Positions 14,707 to 27,700 of a stretch of 51,326 nt of DNA are shown here, piece by piece (the stretch's first letter is position 1; every line of letters starts with the position of its first letter). Made by a program: the position numbers and the translations under genes. The stretch lies in contig JAEEON010000049.1 in assembly GCA_016284305.1 (NCBI GenBank), forward strand, positions 1-51,326. Direction: 5' to 3'. The notes beneath the pieces are model-generated. The model searched no databases and was not told where the DNA came from. It worked only from the letters and a program-made list of their open reading frames with translations. This stretch comes from Bacteroidales bacterium (lineage in GTDB: Bacteria > Bacteroidota > Bacteroidia > Bacteroidales > F082).

Positions 14707-17301
14707 ATGAAAAAACTAGTATTCACCCTGTTGGTGCTCTGTGGCTACGGAGTGCTGTTTGGGCAGGGTAAGATTGACAAGAATTTGCTTCAAGAACTCA
14801 ATCAACAAGACCGTACTGCGAAGCATAAGGTCATGGTGGTGATGGCCGAAGAGTACGATGTGGTGGCTGCCACGGCCAACTGGGTCTATATGACCAAAGA
14901 GCAGCGTCGTGCCTTGGTCATGAGTGAGAAACAACGTTTCAACAAAGCATCCCAACAAGAGGTGATGCATTTGCTTGAGGAAGCGGAGTCCAAAGGGGAG
15001 GTCGGCAACCTGCACTCCTTTTGGGTATTCAACGGATTCAGCTGCGAGACTGATGCCGACATGATTGAGGTGCTTGCCAACCGAAACGATATCGCCTGGA
15101 TTTATTCTGACAAGCTTCGTCGTCTCCTTCCCGAGGGTGAGGAGGCTAGGCCAGTGGAGGTCCGCGGCAACGCATGGCATGTCGATAAAGTCAATGCCCC
15201 GGAGGTGTGGAACTACAATGGAGATGATGGCTATACCGGACAAGGGGTCATCGTCGCAGTGCTCGATACGGGAGTCAATTACAACCATCTCGACATTGCC
15301 AACAGCATGTGGGATGGGGGAGAGGAATTTCCTCATCATGGCTATGATGTCATCAATTATGACGACGATCCTATGGACGATCACGGCCATGGCTCCCATT
15401 GTGCTGGTATTGTGGCCGGACAAGGCACTTCAGGCACCCAGACGGGCATCGCACCCAACGCTAAGATCATGGCGGTCAAAGTGATGAGTGCTGGTGGTGA
15501 GGGCGGTGACCAACAGCTCTTCGATGGTGTGGAATTTGCCCTAGAACATGGTGCTGACATCATCAGTTGCTCCTTTGGCGATGTGGGTACGGGTGGCGTC
15601 GGCATATATCGTCAAGTCTATGAGACAATTTTGCAAGCCGGTGTGGTGGCCGCTGTCGCAGCAGGCAACGATGGCCAAACACAGTATGCCGCTCCAGTGC
15701 CTTACAATATCGAATCTCCCGGCAACTGCCCTCCGCCTTGGCTCCATCCTGACCAGAAACGCTTGATCGAAGGTGGGCTCACCTCAGTAATATGTGTGGG
15801 CGCCACCGATACCAACGATGGTCATTGCTCTTTCTCGTCTGTCGGTCCCGCCACATGGGCAGAAGGAGAACATATCGGTGACTATAACGACTATCCCTAT
15901 GAGAATGGAAATGCTAATAAACCGGGTTTGATCCGCCCCGACATCTCCGCTCCCGGGGCTAACATTACCTCGCTCAACTATGCCACTAACAACGGCTATA
16001 TTGAATACGATGGCACTTCTATGGCTACCCCTTGCGTGGCTGGCGTGCTGGCTTTGCTCCTTGAGGCGGATTCCTCTTTGACCCCTGCACAGCTCGACTC
16101 CATCATCGAACTTACCGCTGTCAAGATTGGCAATGTCAAGAAAAACAACATCGTGGGCTCTGGCCGCATCGATGCTTTGGCTGCCGTGAAAGCCTTGTTC
16201 TTCCACGGCCCAACCAACCTCAGCCTTACGAACGATGAAGGTCTGGTGAACCTCCAATGGGATGCTGCACCATCAGCGGTCAATTACCTTGTATTCCGCG
16301 ACGGACTTCAAATCGCCAACACTCAGTCTTCGACAACATATACTGACCATTTGAGCTACGCCGGAGGATATTCCTATTATGTCATCGCCGAATTTGAAGA
16401 CGGCTCTTATTCGCTGCCTTCCAATTATGTCTTTTTCGATATCCCCGTTGCCATCGAAACCGAGGTGATTAACAACAGCAGGGTGGCTCTTTCGTGGAAT
16501 CAGCCTGAGGCCCTCTTCGAAGACTTTGAATCGGGCAATCTCTATCAACATATGTGGATCAACGATGCTAACAGGCCTTGGGAGGTGACCACCTCGACGG
16601 CACACAGCGGCTCTTATTGCGTGAAGTCAACCAACGAGGGGATGTTTACCTCCAGTAAGATCTCGCTTGCCGTCAATGTGCCCATCACCTGCGCTCTGAG
16701 ATATTGGGCGCACATCAGTTGCTTCCCTCTCAACGGTGGTGCACTTTACATTGACAATGTGCAGTATGGCGAGACCATCAAGGATATCGTGCCATGGACC
16801 CAATATACCGTGACGCTTTCCCCAGGAAACCATATCCTCGAGTGGAGGTACGTCAACCAGCTGGGCGAGGGTGATTACGACAATGCCTTCTATATCGATG
16901 ATGTCTCCGTAGGTAACCTCTTTACCGTTTATCGCGCAAAGTGTGATGGTAGCGACATGGAGCAGGTTGCCAACAATCTTGCTGTTGCCGAGTTCGTTGA
17001 CTATGGCTGGGAGGCTCTTCCCGATGGATGGTATAAATACGGTGTCAGCTCCGACGAAGGGACGACCATCGCTTGGACCGATTGTATCCAGAAAGACCTT
17101 ACTGGGGTGGAAGAGACGGTGGATCTTTCGAACATCAAGCGAATCACCATCCTCAATACCCTAGGCCAAGTTGTCTATGACGCTCCAGCGGATGCCGACA
17201 TCTCTGCACAAGTGCTGAAACGTCATCCTAGCGGTGTTTATTTGGTCAACATCCTCACCGACAAAGGTGTTGTGACGATGAAGGTGGCCAACATCAAATG
17301 A
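14707..17301 (+). CDS. Secreted subtilisin-family (S8) serine protease with T9SS sorting domain
   Basis: An 864-residue exported protease. A signal peptide (about 1-20, ending VLFGQG) is followed by a propeptide-like region to about 160. The S8 catalytic domain has AVLDTGV (Asp187), HGHGSH (His228), AAGND (oxyanion Asn321) and GTSMATP (Ser438). A fibronectin-III-like domain lies at about 500-580. A jelly-roll/MAM-like domain (about 605-755, with FEDFESGNL and YIDDVSVG) comes next, then a T9SS sorting domain (about 785-864, ITILNTLGQVVYD ... GVYLVNI). It probably degrades proteins outside the cell, which fits the two peptide transporters in this window. Substrate specificity is unknown. Confidence 0.93.
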   Translation: MKKLVFTLLVLCGYGVLFGQGKIDKNLLQELNQQDRTAKHKVMVVMAEEYDVVAATANWVYMTKEQRRALVMSEKQRFNKASQQEVMHLLEEAESKGEVGNLHSFWVFNGFSCETDADMIEVLANRNDIAWIYSDKLRRLLPEGEEARPVEVRGNAWHVDKVNAPEVWNYNGDDGYTGQGVIVAVLDTGVNYNHLDIANSMWDGGEEFPHHGYDVINYDDDPMDDHGHGSHCAGIVAGQGTSGTQTGIAPNAKIMAVKVMSAGGEGGDQQLFDGVEFALEHGADIISCSFGDVGTGGVGIYRQVYETILQAGVVAAVAAGNDGQTQYAAPVPYNIESPGNCPPPWLHPDQKRLIEGGLTSVICVGATDTNDGHCSFSSVGPATWAEGEHIGDYNDYPYENGNANKPGLIRPDISAPGANITSLNYATNNGYIEYDGTSMATPCVAGVLALLLEADSSLTPAQLDSIIELTAVKIGNVKKNNIVGSGRIDALAAVKALFFHGPTNLSLTNDEGLVNLQWDAAPSAVNYLVFRDGLQIANTQSSTTYTDHLSYAGGYSYYVIAEFEDGSYSLPSNYVFFDIPVAIETEVINNSRVALSWNQPEALFEDFESGNLYQHMWINDANRPWEVTTSTAHSGSYCVKSTNEGMFTSSKISLAVNVPITCALRYWAHISCFPLNGGALYIDNVQYGETIKDIVPWTQYTVTLSPGNHILEWRYVNQLGEGDYDNAFYIDDVSVGNLFTVYRAKCDGSDMEQVANNLAVAEFVDYGWEALPDGWYKYGVSSDEGTTIAWTDCIQKDLTGVEETVDLSNIKRITILNTLGQVVYDAPADADISAQVLKRHPSGVYLVNILTDKGVVTMKVANIK

Positions 17302-17328
17302 TCGTATTCGCGATTCGACAAAAAGTCG

Positions 17329-17336
17329 TATCTTTG
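17329..17336 (+). promoter_or_regulatory. -7 promoter box for rnpB
   Basis: TATCTTTG sits 5 bp before the first base of the RNase P RNA P1 helix, with a TTCG 19 bp upstream in the -33 position. Confidence 0.65.
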
Positions 17337-17341
17337 CCGCC

Positions 17342-17708
17342 GCGATGAGAGGAGACTGTCGCGGGCCGGGAGAGCCGGCACGAGGAAAGTCGGGACAGCG
17401 CAGAGCACCATACTTCCTAACAGGAAGGTGCCCCTTGGGGTAACAGCAAGTGCCACAGAAAATTACCGCCTCCACAGAGGTAAGGGTGAAAACGCGAGGT
17501 AAGAGCTCACGCATCGGATGGTGACATTTCGGTGGGGTAAACCTTATGGGCTGCAAAACCAAATAAGAAGACGCAGGTCCGCAAGGACCGAAAGGGCTGC
17601 TCGTCCAAGTCTTCGGGTAGGTCGCTTCAGCCTGCGGGTGACTGTAGGCGTAGAGAAATGACAGTCGCCCCGCAAGGGGAACAGAATCCCGCTTACCCCT
17701 CTCATCGC
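17342..17708 (+). ncRNA. rnpB: RNase P RNA (class A)
   Basis: The catalytic RNA of ribonuclease P, which trims tRNA 5' leaders. The terminal P1 helix is visible as GCGATGAGAG (17342-17351) pairing with CTCTCATCGC (17699-17708). Conserved core segments are present: GAGGAAAGTCGGGAC near the 5' end, ACAGAAAATTACCGCC, GGTAAGGGTGAAAA, and ACAGAATCCCGCTTACC near the 3' end. A run of eight T follows P1 and serves as terminator. Antisense frames across it are artefacts. It lies between two protein genes on the same strand, with its own promoter. Confidence 0.96.
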
Positions 17709-17716
17709 TTTTTTTT
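17709..17716 (+). terminator. rnpB U-run terminator
   Basis: Eight T residues follow directly after the P1 helix of rnpB. Confidence 0.65.
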
Positions 17717-17784
17717 GATAATAATTCCACCGAAACCTCGTTGTTTCAAAAACATTATGTATTTTCGTACCAAATTTTCACTCT

Positions 17785-20700
17785 ATGAGAATACCTTCTT
17801 TATCCCTCGCTTTTGCTTTGCTGCTATGTATTCTATCTAATTCATTATCAGCACAAAAGCATATATCTGACTATGAGCCCGAAACCCTCTTCGAACAAGG
17901 CCAGATGCTGTTTCAGAATGGAGAATTTGGCGCTGCATTAGAGTCATTCACCAAATACCTCTCCCTCGTCGATGATGCCAAACTCCAACAATCCATCGAT
18001 GCCCAGTATTATATTGCAGTGAGCTCCCTTTATGCCGGTCAAAGCGATGCTGAAGCCAAAATCATGGCTTTTGTCAACGACCACCCAGGCAGCACCTGGT
18101 CTGTCCACGCCAACTTCCTCTATGCCAATGTCCTATTCAACAAGAAGAAGTATGCCGAGGCTTTGGCCATTTACAGCCAAACCCCAGCGGAATCATTGAC
18201 CCAGGCAGAAGCTCAGCAGATGCAGTTCAATATCGGCTATGCCTATCTCCAAATGAACGAACTCGACAAGGCCTTGCCCATCTTGCAAGGGGCAGCGCTC
18301 AACGAAGGGAAATATCAAGCCGATGCAAGGTATTATTACGCTCATATCCAGTATCTTAAAGGTAAAGACGCAGAAGCACTCCGCTTTTTCGAACCCTTGC
18401 GTCAACATCCAATCTATGGTCGGACAGTGCCCGCCTATATCATGCAACTCAACTACCGTAATGGCAACTATGATGCAGTGCTTCGCGATGGCCCCGAGGC
18501 CGTTCGCAACGCCGAAGCCAAGAAAAAAGGCGAGATGGCCTTGATGGTCGCCGATGCCTACTTCCATCAAAAGGAATACGGCCAGGCCTTGGAATATTAC
18601 GACATCTTTAGCCGTAACAGCACGGGTCGCTCCATGACTCGTGAGGCTTACTACCAGATGGGTACCTGCAAGATGAAAACGGGTAACCTCAAAGGAGCTA
18701 TCGCCGATTTGCAGAAAGCTGCCAGCGACAGGGACACCATTGGGCAATATGCCTCCTATTACCTGGCTTCGTGCTATGCCGACACCGACCAACAGAAATA
18801 CGCACGCAACGCGTTCTATACCGCTTATGCCTCAGGTTTCGACAAGACCATCAGCGAAGATGCTCTTTTCAACTATGCCAAACTCAGCCTCCTCCCTGGT
18901 GCCGACCCGTTCAATGAAGCAGTCTCCCAACTGGATGCTTTCGTCGAGGAAAACCCCTCGTCGGACCGCCGCACCGAAGCCGAAGAGTTGGCCATCTATC
19001 TGTTGCTCAATGCCAAAAACAATGATGAGGCCCTCTCAAGACTGGAGAAGATGCGTAAGAAAAGCGATGAGTTAAAGACGGTCTATGATGAACTGCTTTA
19101 CACCACGGGCATCGAGTGCTATCAGAACCGGCAGTACGACAAGGCTCAACCATACTTCTCCAAGATCCTGAAAGGGAAACAATCGGGAGAGAAAAAGGCA
19201 GAGGCGGCTTTTTGGCTCGCTGAGTCGGCCTACGGAGCCAATGACTTCGTTACCGCAGAACGTTATTACAAACAAGCCAAGGGCAATAGCGCCGCTTCCC
19301 GTGACCTTCAAGCCATGGCCGATTATGGACTGGGTTACATTAACTACCAGAAGCCTGACTACGAGGCTGCCATCGAGAACTTCAGAAGCTTTATACAAAA
19401 AGCTGACGACACCCGGGCCAACCTCAAGTCGGACGCCTACATCCGTCTCGGTGACTGCTTCTTCGTCGATCGTAACTACGACCTGGCCATCAACTATTAT
19501 GACCTGGCTACCCGCGTAAGCCGTGTCAACGCCGACTATGCCCTCTTCCAACAAGGTCTCTGCTATGGAGCCAAGGGCGACGCCAACCGCAAGATCTCCA
19601 TGCTGTACGATATGGTAGGGACTTACCCGAGTACCAACTATTACGACAGAGCCTTGTTTGAGATTGGCAACACTCACCTTATCCATGGCGACAAACGTGC
19701 AGCCATCACCGCTTTCAATCGTCTGGCCACTGAGCGTCCACGCTCTTCCTATACCCGTCAGGCTTTGATGAAGATCGGCATGATCTATTACAACAACAAC
19801 CAATATGACCAAGCCTTGACCAGCCTCAAGCCTCTCGTGGAGAATTATCCCAACACTGACGAGTCGCGTGAAGCCCTCTCCATTATCCGTAATATCTATA
19901 TGGAACGTAACGACCTCAACAGCTACTTTGCCTATGTTGAGAAGTCAGGATCCACTCAGATACAGGTGACCCAGCAGGATTCCTTGGCCTTCGCGAATGC
20001 CGAGAACTTCTTCCTCGATGGACGTTATCAAGATGCCGAAAAAGCACTGAAATACTATTTCAGCCAATTCCCGAGAGGAGCCTTCGCCTTGAAAGCCCAT
20101 CACTATGCCGCTGAATGTGCCGAGAAGGTGGGAACGGAAGAGGAAATGGCCGATCATCTCACCTATATCCTGAACCAGCCGAACAACGACTATACCGACC
20201 AAGCTTTGCTGAAACTTGCCCGTATTGAATATGAAGGAGGCAATTATGAAAAAGCGGGCGAGTATTACGCCCGTCTGGCCAATATCACCGAAGAACCGCT
20301 TCGTAAACTGGAAGCCCTCGAAGGTAGCATGAAGAGTTATTTCTTCCGTAACAATTACGACAAGGCCATCGAGATGGGGGAGAGCCTGATACAGTCGAAA
20401 GACCTCACCCAGGAACAAATCAACCAGATCAACCATATCGTTGGAAAATCGTATTTCATGAAAAGCAACTTCGCTGTGGCTGAGCAATGGCTCGACAAGA
20501 GCGTGAAAGCTGACAAGTCAGTGTTCGGAGCCGAGAGCGCCTACTATTCCGCTGTTTCGTCCTTCAAGCAAAACGACCTTAGCGGAACAGAGAACAAAGT
20601 GTTCGACCTTTCAGAGAAGTTCGCCGCCCATGAGTATTGGGTGGCCAAGTCGTTTATCCTTCTTGCCGAGGTCTATGAGGCCCAAGACAACGAGTTCCAG

Positions 20701-20790
20701 GCTAAGGAAACCCTCCGTAGCGTCATCGACAACTGTTCCATCAACGAAATCAAGACCGAGGCACAGCATCGTCTCGACCATATCAAATAA
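17785..20790 (+). CDS. Large exported tetratricopeptide-repeat protein
   Basis: A 1001-residue protein with an N-terminal signal peptide (cleavage after LSNSLSA, about residue 23; no lipobox Cys at the cleavage site). It is then almost entirely TPR/TPR_6-type helical repeats (recurring ALESFTKYL, ALAIYSQ, AIADLQKA, ALEYYDIF and YDQALTSL patterns). Repeats of this kind resemble YbgF/BamD-like scaffolds, so it probably sits in the periplasm or at the outer membrane and binds partner proteins. It is followed after 8 bp by a beta-barrel gene, and the two are likely a functional pair. SprE/PorW, the TPR lipoprotein of T9SS, is an alternative, but this protein lacks a lipobox. Confidence 0.8.
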   Translation: MRIPSLSLAFALLLCILSNSLSAQKHISDYEPETLFEQGQMLFQNGEFGAALESFTKYLSLVDDAKLQQSIDAQYYIAVSSLYAGQSDAEAKIMAFVNDHPGSTWSVHANFLYANVLFNKKKYAEALAIYSQTPAESLTQAEAQQMQFNIGYAYLQMNELDKALPILQGAALNEGKYQADARYYYAHIQYLKGKDAEALRFFEPLRQHPIYGRTVPAYIMQLNYRNGNYDAVLRDGPEAVRNAEAKKKGEMALMVADAYFHQKEYGQALEYYDIFSRNSTGRSMTREAYYQMGTCKMKTGNLKGAIADLQKAASDRDTIGQYASYYLASCYADTDQQKYARNAFYTAYASGFDKTISEDALFNYAKLSLLPGADPFNEAVSQLDAFVEENPSSDRRTEAEELAIYLLLNAKNNDEALSRLEKMRKKSDELKTVYDELLYTTGIECYQNRQYDKAQPYFSKILKGKQSGEKKAEAAFWLAESAYGANDFVTAERYYKQAKGNSAASRDLQAMADYGLGYINYQKPDYEAAIENFRSFIQKADDTRANLKSDAYIRLGDCFFVDRNYDLAINYYDLATRVSRVNADYALFQQGLCYGAKGDANRKISMLYDMVGTYPSTNYYDRALFEIGNTHLIHGDKRAAITAFNRLATERPRSSYTRQALMKIGMIYYNNNQYDQALTSLKPLVENYPNTDESREALSIIRNIYMERNDLNSYFAYVEKSGSTQIQVTQQDSLAFANAENFFLDGRYQDAEKALKYYFSQFPRGAFALKAHHYAAECAEKVGTEEEMADHLTYILNQPNNDYTDQALLKLARIEYEGGNYEKAGEYYARLANITEEPLRKLEALEGSMKSYFFRNNYDKAIEMGESLIQSKDLTQEQINQINHIVGKSYFMKSNFAVAEQWLDKSVKADKSVFGAESAYYSAVSSFKQNDLSGTENKVFDLSEKFAAHEYWVAKSFILLAEVYEAQDNEFQAKETLRSVIDNCSINEIKTEAQHRLDHIK

Positions 20791-20798
20791 ATTGAGCC

Positions 20799-22523
20799 AT
20801 GAAAGTCAACCGTCTCTTTCTGATCATCCTTGCGATGGCTTGCGGCTTGCCGCTCCTCGCACAACATAACGAAGAGGTCACCGTCGAAGGCACCTATCGT
20901 CCCAAAGTCAACAAAGTCGATAAGATCCTCATGCAGGCCGAGACACCTCAGCCCTCGTATGCTTTGCCCTCTTCCGAGGTGGGCATTCTCGAGATCGAAC
21001 ACCGCTTTCCCCTGCAACTGGAGAAACTTAGCGCCTTGAATTACAATGGCAAGGATATGCTGTCGGCGACGACGACCAAGAACTTCCTCATGGCCGGCAT
21101 CGGCACCCGTCTGTCACCCGTGTTTCTTTACAAACACAACTCAAAGCTGAGCAAAACCTTGGGCATCGGCGTGGGCATCAAACATTTCTCTTCTTGGCTC
21201 GGCATCAAAGACTACGCTCCTTCGGGATTCATGAACAACGACTTTGTGCTTGGACTGAGCAGTAGCAAGTTCAGCAACCTGCAACTGAATGGCAACATCT
21301 ATTACCATAACGACACCTATCATTATTATGGGGTGAACACTGCCCAATGGAATGGCAGTGAGACTCTGCTTGAGCAGGTGACTCCTCGTCAGACTTACAA
21401 CACCATCGGAACCACAGTGGCCTTGGCCTCTACATCGACCCGCACACGCGAACTCCTCCATAACGTCTCGTTCGACTACCATTATCTGTTCTCGGCGCTT
21501 CACGCCTCTGAACATGTCGCCGAACTGCAATATGGCCTGAGCTATGTCAACAACTGGTGGGGTAGCAAGAGCCAACCGCAAAAGATCGGTCTCGATGTGG
21601 ACTTCATGTTTGACGGATTTCATCCGGCAAGCTTTGTGGAGACCGAGCTGCAGAATGGTCAACGCCAGGTATGGTTTGAACTCAATCCCTATTTAGAGAT
21701 GAAAGACGAGTATTACCGTCTGCATCTTGGATTCCGCACGGATGTGGTTGGCACGCCTGTTAATACTTCTCGCCTGGCCATCCGTCCCGACCTTCAAGGC
21801 AGCCTCTTTGTGATGGACAAGAAGGTGGAGTTCTATGCTGGGTTGAATGGTGGAAGACGGCCTTACACCTTCACCGAGTTGGTCGCTGAAAATCCTTTCT
21901 TGTCGGGTGAACTCGGACTTGGAATCAAGAACGTGAAGTTGGGCTTCGACGGAGGAGTGCGCACCAACGTCATGAACACCATCGACCTCCATCTTGGTGT
22001 GCGTTATCGCCATACCGACAATGACTTGTTCTATATGCAAAATGATATGCAGAGCCCTGTTGCGGGTGTGCCATTCAATAGTTTCGGGGTGGTGTATGAC
22101 GAGACTCAAACCGTCAGCATATTGGCCAATGTTCGTTGGCTGGCTTTGGACAAACTCACTGTGGATGCAGGATTCACCTATAATAATTGCAGCCCTGCCG
22201 AACAAGCCCATGCTTGGTATCGTCCTACTACTGAAGGAAGTTTGAAGGTTGATTACCAATTCAACGACGAGCTTTCGATGAACGCCTCCTTCTTGTACCA
22301 GGGCGGACTTTGGGCCAAGGCAGCTCGCATGTATGGTCTCACAAACTATGACATTCAATTGCCAAACGTCTATGACTTTAGCATCGGTGCCGACTATAAA
22401 GTGAGAGACGAACTTACCGTGTTTGCCAAGATGGAAAATCTCCTTCACCAAAAGTACCAGATGTATCTCGATTATCCTGTCACAGGCATCGAGTTCTTTG
22501 CGGGGGTGAAGATGAGGTTTTAA
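20799..22523 (+). CDS. Outer-membrane beta-barrel protein (TonB-receptor-like, no plug)
   Basis: A 574-residue protein with a signal peptide (1-22, ending PLLAQ). A short N-terminal region (EEVTVEGTYRPKVNKVDKI) looks like a TonB-receptor signal extension without a full plug. About 450 residues of alternating aromatic/polar beta-strands follow, and the protein ends in the barrel-type sequence GVKMRF with a terminal Phe. The last strands (FAKMENLLHQKYQMYLDYP) resemble TonB-dependent receptor C termini. It probably forms an outer-membrane pore or assembly partner for the TPR protein encoded 8 bp upstream. No ligand can be deduced. Confidence 0.75.
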   Translation: MKVNRLFLIILAMACGLPLLAQHNEEVTVEGTYRPKVNKVDKILMQAETPQPSYALPSSEVGILEIEHRFPLQLEKLSALNYNGKDMLSATTTKNFLMAGIGTRLSPVFLYKHNSKLSKTLGIGVGIKHFSSWLGIKDYAPSGFMNNDFVLGLSSSKFSNLQLNGNIYYHNDTYHYYGVNTAQWNGSETLLEQVTPRQTYNTIGTTVALASTSTRTRELLHNVSFDYHYLFSALHASEHVAELQYGLSYVNNWWGSKSQPQKIGLDVDFMFDGFHPASFVETELQNGQRQVWFELNPYLEMKDEYYRLHLGFRTDVVGTPVNTSRLAIRPDLQGSLFVMDKKVEFYAGLNGGRRPYTFTELVAENPFLSGELGLGIKNVKLGFDGGVRTNVMNTIDLHLGVRYRHTDNDLFYMQNDMQSPVAGVPFNSFGVVYDETQTVSILANVRWLALDKLTVDAGFTYNNCSPAEQAHAWYRPTTEGSLKVDYQFNDELSMNASFLYQGGLWAKAARMYGLTNYDIQLPNVYDFSIGADYKVRDELTVFAKMENLLHQKYQMYLDYPVTGIEFFAGVKMRF

Positions 22524-22595
22524 AGAGGAATCCGAAATTTGCCCCTTTTTCTGCCTTTTCAGTCATTTTTGTTAAAAAACAAATTTTTCAACTTT

Positions 22596-24641
<2,046 letters not shown>

Positions 24642-24667
24642 TTGGGTGACTTGTTCCGAAGATTTTT

Positions 24668-24698
24668 AAGAGACGTGTAATACGTCTCTTTTTTTTTC
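24668..24698 (+). terminator. Intrinsic terminator after gyrB
   Basis: AAGAGACGT (24668-24676) pairs with ACGTCTCTT (24682-24690) around a 5-nt loop and is followed by a T-run. Confidence 0.9.
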
Positions 24699-24782
24699 GT
24701 TTTTTTGATTGAAATATGAAATAGTTTTTAGAACTTTGTAACCAAATACGCTTTAAGATTATCAACCTAAAAACAATTGAAT

Positions 24783-27700
24783 ATGAGAACAGCTAAAGTT
24801 ACTGGCATTTTGACTCTTTTTGTCGGAATGCTACTCCTGTCCACTATCTCCTCTTGTAACAAGGGACCTGTAAAAGGAGGACAGCAGCAAGTCCAAAACT
24901 TCAGCCTGATTGAAGTTGAACCTCAATACGCTTCCGATGAGGTCCAATACGATGTCAAGGTGTTCTTTACCATGCCTTTGGAAGAACAAGAGGCCTTGAA
25001 GGTCTTCAGCCCTGACTTTGTGAGCAAGTATAACGTCACGTCCAACTATCTTGGCGACAGAAAGTACAACTTCCACCTGTCAAACATGAAACGCGGTGGC
25101 AAGGACGGCTCCGTGGAGATGGTCCTCGACGGCAAACCGTTGAACTCGAAGTCAAAGGTGACCCGTACTTTGGACGTCTGTGCCAAGAATGTGTTCAAAG
25201 CCGTGGACTATAACGTGGATAAAGAGCATAGCTCCGTCACCCTCTTCTTCTCGGAACCCCTCATGCAACGTAACATCGATGGTTTTATCACCGTGAAACC
25301 TGAGATGGGCTACCGTACCGAGATCGTTGGCAACAAGTTGATCGTGCATTTTGATAAATCCGGTGTGTCGGATTATCAGACAGAAAACGTCAAGATGACT
25401 ATCGGTTCGGGGATCAAGGATAGCGATGGGAACTCCCTTAGGGAAGAACAGACCTTCAATTTCGACTTGACGGACCTCACCCCCAAAGTCCGTTGGACCG
25501 AGCGCGGTGTGCTCATCCCTGAAGTGGGCGACCCCACCATCTATTTTGACGCCCTCTGCCTCAACTCTGTGGTGCTTCGTATCGTCAAAGTCTATGACAA
25601 TAACATCTTGTCCTTCTATCAGGATAACGACCTGGACGACGTGGGAGGAATCCGTAAAGCCGGCCGTCTCGAGAAAAAGGTAACCCTCACTCTCGATAAC
25701 CCAACACCCAACGTGTGGAAGACTTTCCCGATTAACCTCTCCGATTATGTGGAAGTCAAAGCAGGCGACATGTATCAGCTGATCCTCGACTTCGGCCCAG
25801 CCAACTATACTTATGCCACTGAAGAATCGAAGCAACTCAGCCTCGAGAATGAAGAACTTGAGGCAAAATATTGGGACGGCAATGCCTATAGCTTTAAGAA
25901 CCATGACTACGATGGCGATTGGAATGATCCGCTCAGCCTTCCCTATTATAACTGGGTAGAGACGGAGAAGAATGTCATCGTCACCGACTTGGCCATGACT
26001 GCTAAGATGGGTAATGACGAGGCCGTTGATGTCTTTGTGTTCCAAATCTCCGATGCCAAACCCGCCTCGGGAACGGAAGTCACAGCCTATAACTACCAAC
26101 GCCAACAAATCGCAACAGGAAAGACCGACAGCAAAGGTCATGTGCAACTCACCTGCAAGAACCGTCCAGCCTTTGTGGTGGCGAAAAACAATGCTGGTGG
26201 TCAGTCAATTATCAAGACAAATAATGGTAATTCATTGTCTTACAGCAAGTTCGATGTTGGTGGCGAGAGCATCGAAAAAGGTGTCGCTGCCTTTGCTTAT
26301 TCGAACCGTGGCGTTTGGCGCCCGGGCGACGAGTTGCAACTGAACCTGATGCTCACCGAGATGGGCTCCAAACTTCCTGCCGACTATCCGGTGGTGATGG
26401 AGATTCGTGATGCTAGCAATAAGATGTATGCCCGTCAGTCGAATAATACCCCAGTGGGTGGTATCTATACCTTTAAAGTGCCTACTAGCCCCAATGATGA
26501 GACGGGTCTCTGGAAAGCCGTGTTCAAGATTGGCAACAGCGTCGTGGAGAAATTCCTCCGCGTGGAGACGGTGAAGCCTAACCGTTTGGAGATTAAGTTC
26601 AACACTCCCGAGGTCATCAGTTTGAGAAACGGCTCCACATCACGCCTGAATGCCAAATGGCTCAACGGCTTGATCGCTTCTGGCCTGAAAGCTGAAATCG
26701 ACGTCAGAGTGAGCTCCGGAAAGACTTCCTTCAAGAGCTTCCCAACCTATACCTTCGGTAACGACTCGGAGTACTTCTATCCTGAAGAATATGCCCTGTT
26801 CAGCGGTCCGCTCGATGGTCAAGGCAACGCCAATGTCAGCTTTGAGCCATTGTCAGACCTCTCCGCTCAACAGATGATGAAAGCAACCTTCTCCACCAAG
26901 GTCTTTGAACAAGGTGGCGACTTCAGCATCGCTTCATCAACGGCCATGCTTTCCCCATTTGAACGCTATGTGGGTGTCGAGCTTCCCAAAACGCAGTCGA
27001 AATATGGTAATTATTACTACACCAACCGCGATTGGAAGTTCCCCATCGCAGTCGTCAAGGAAAACGGCGATTTGGCCAATACCACCATCTCGCTGAGCTA
27101 TCAGCTCTACAAACTCGACAACTACTGGTGGTGGTCGAGTGAAGACTACTACTCCCTCCAAAAGTATATTCGTGGAACCTATAAGAATCCTGAATCGGGT
27201 GGCACGCTGACCTGTAACGGCAAGACCAACATTACCCTGAATGTCCCGGACGAGAAATGGGGCCTGTACCTCTTGGTCGTCACTGACACTTACGGCGGCA
27301 ACACCTTCGCCAAAGTGATTCGTTTCGATTGGGACTATGCCACCATCCACTCGACAGGTACCTCCGATGGTCCAGTTCAACTGGCAATGAGTAGTGCCAA
27401 GGATTGTTATAAGGTAGGGGAGGACATCGTCGTGAGCTTCCCCGCCAACTCGAAGTCGAGAGCTTTGGTGACCGTTGAGGCCAACGACCGTGTGCTTCAG
27501 ACTTATTTGCTCGACAACCTCGGCACTGAAGGCCTAGTGCAAATCAAAGCTACGGAAGAGATGATCCCGAACGTCTATGTCTATGTCTCCTTGCTCCAGC
27601 CGCGTGATGGCAACACCCAATTGCCTCTCCGTATGTATGGCGTGGTGCCAATCAAGGTCGAAGACAGCCAACTTCAGTTGAAACCTGTGTTGACACTGCC

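Noticed and set aside
17161..17730. 189-codon open frame on the minus strand
   Set aside because: It is antisense to the RNase P RNA gene, whose conserved helices and promoter explain the sequence.
25152..26147. 331-codon open frame on the minus strand
   Set aside because: It is antisense to the alpha-2-macroglobulin gene and has no family resemblance.
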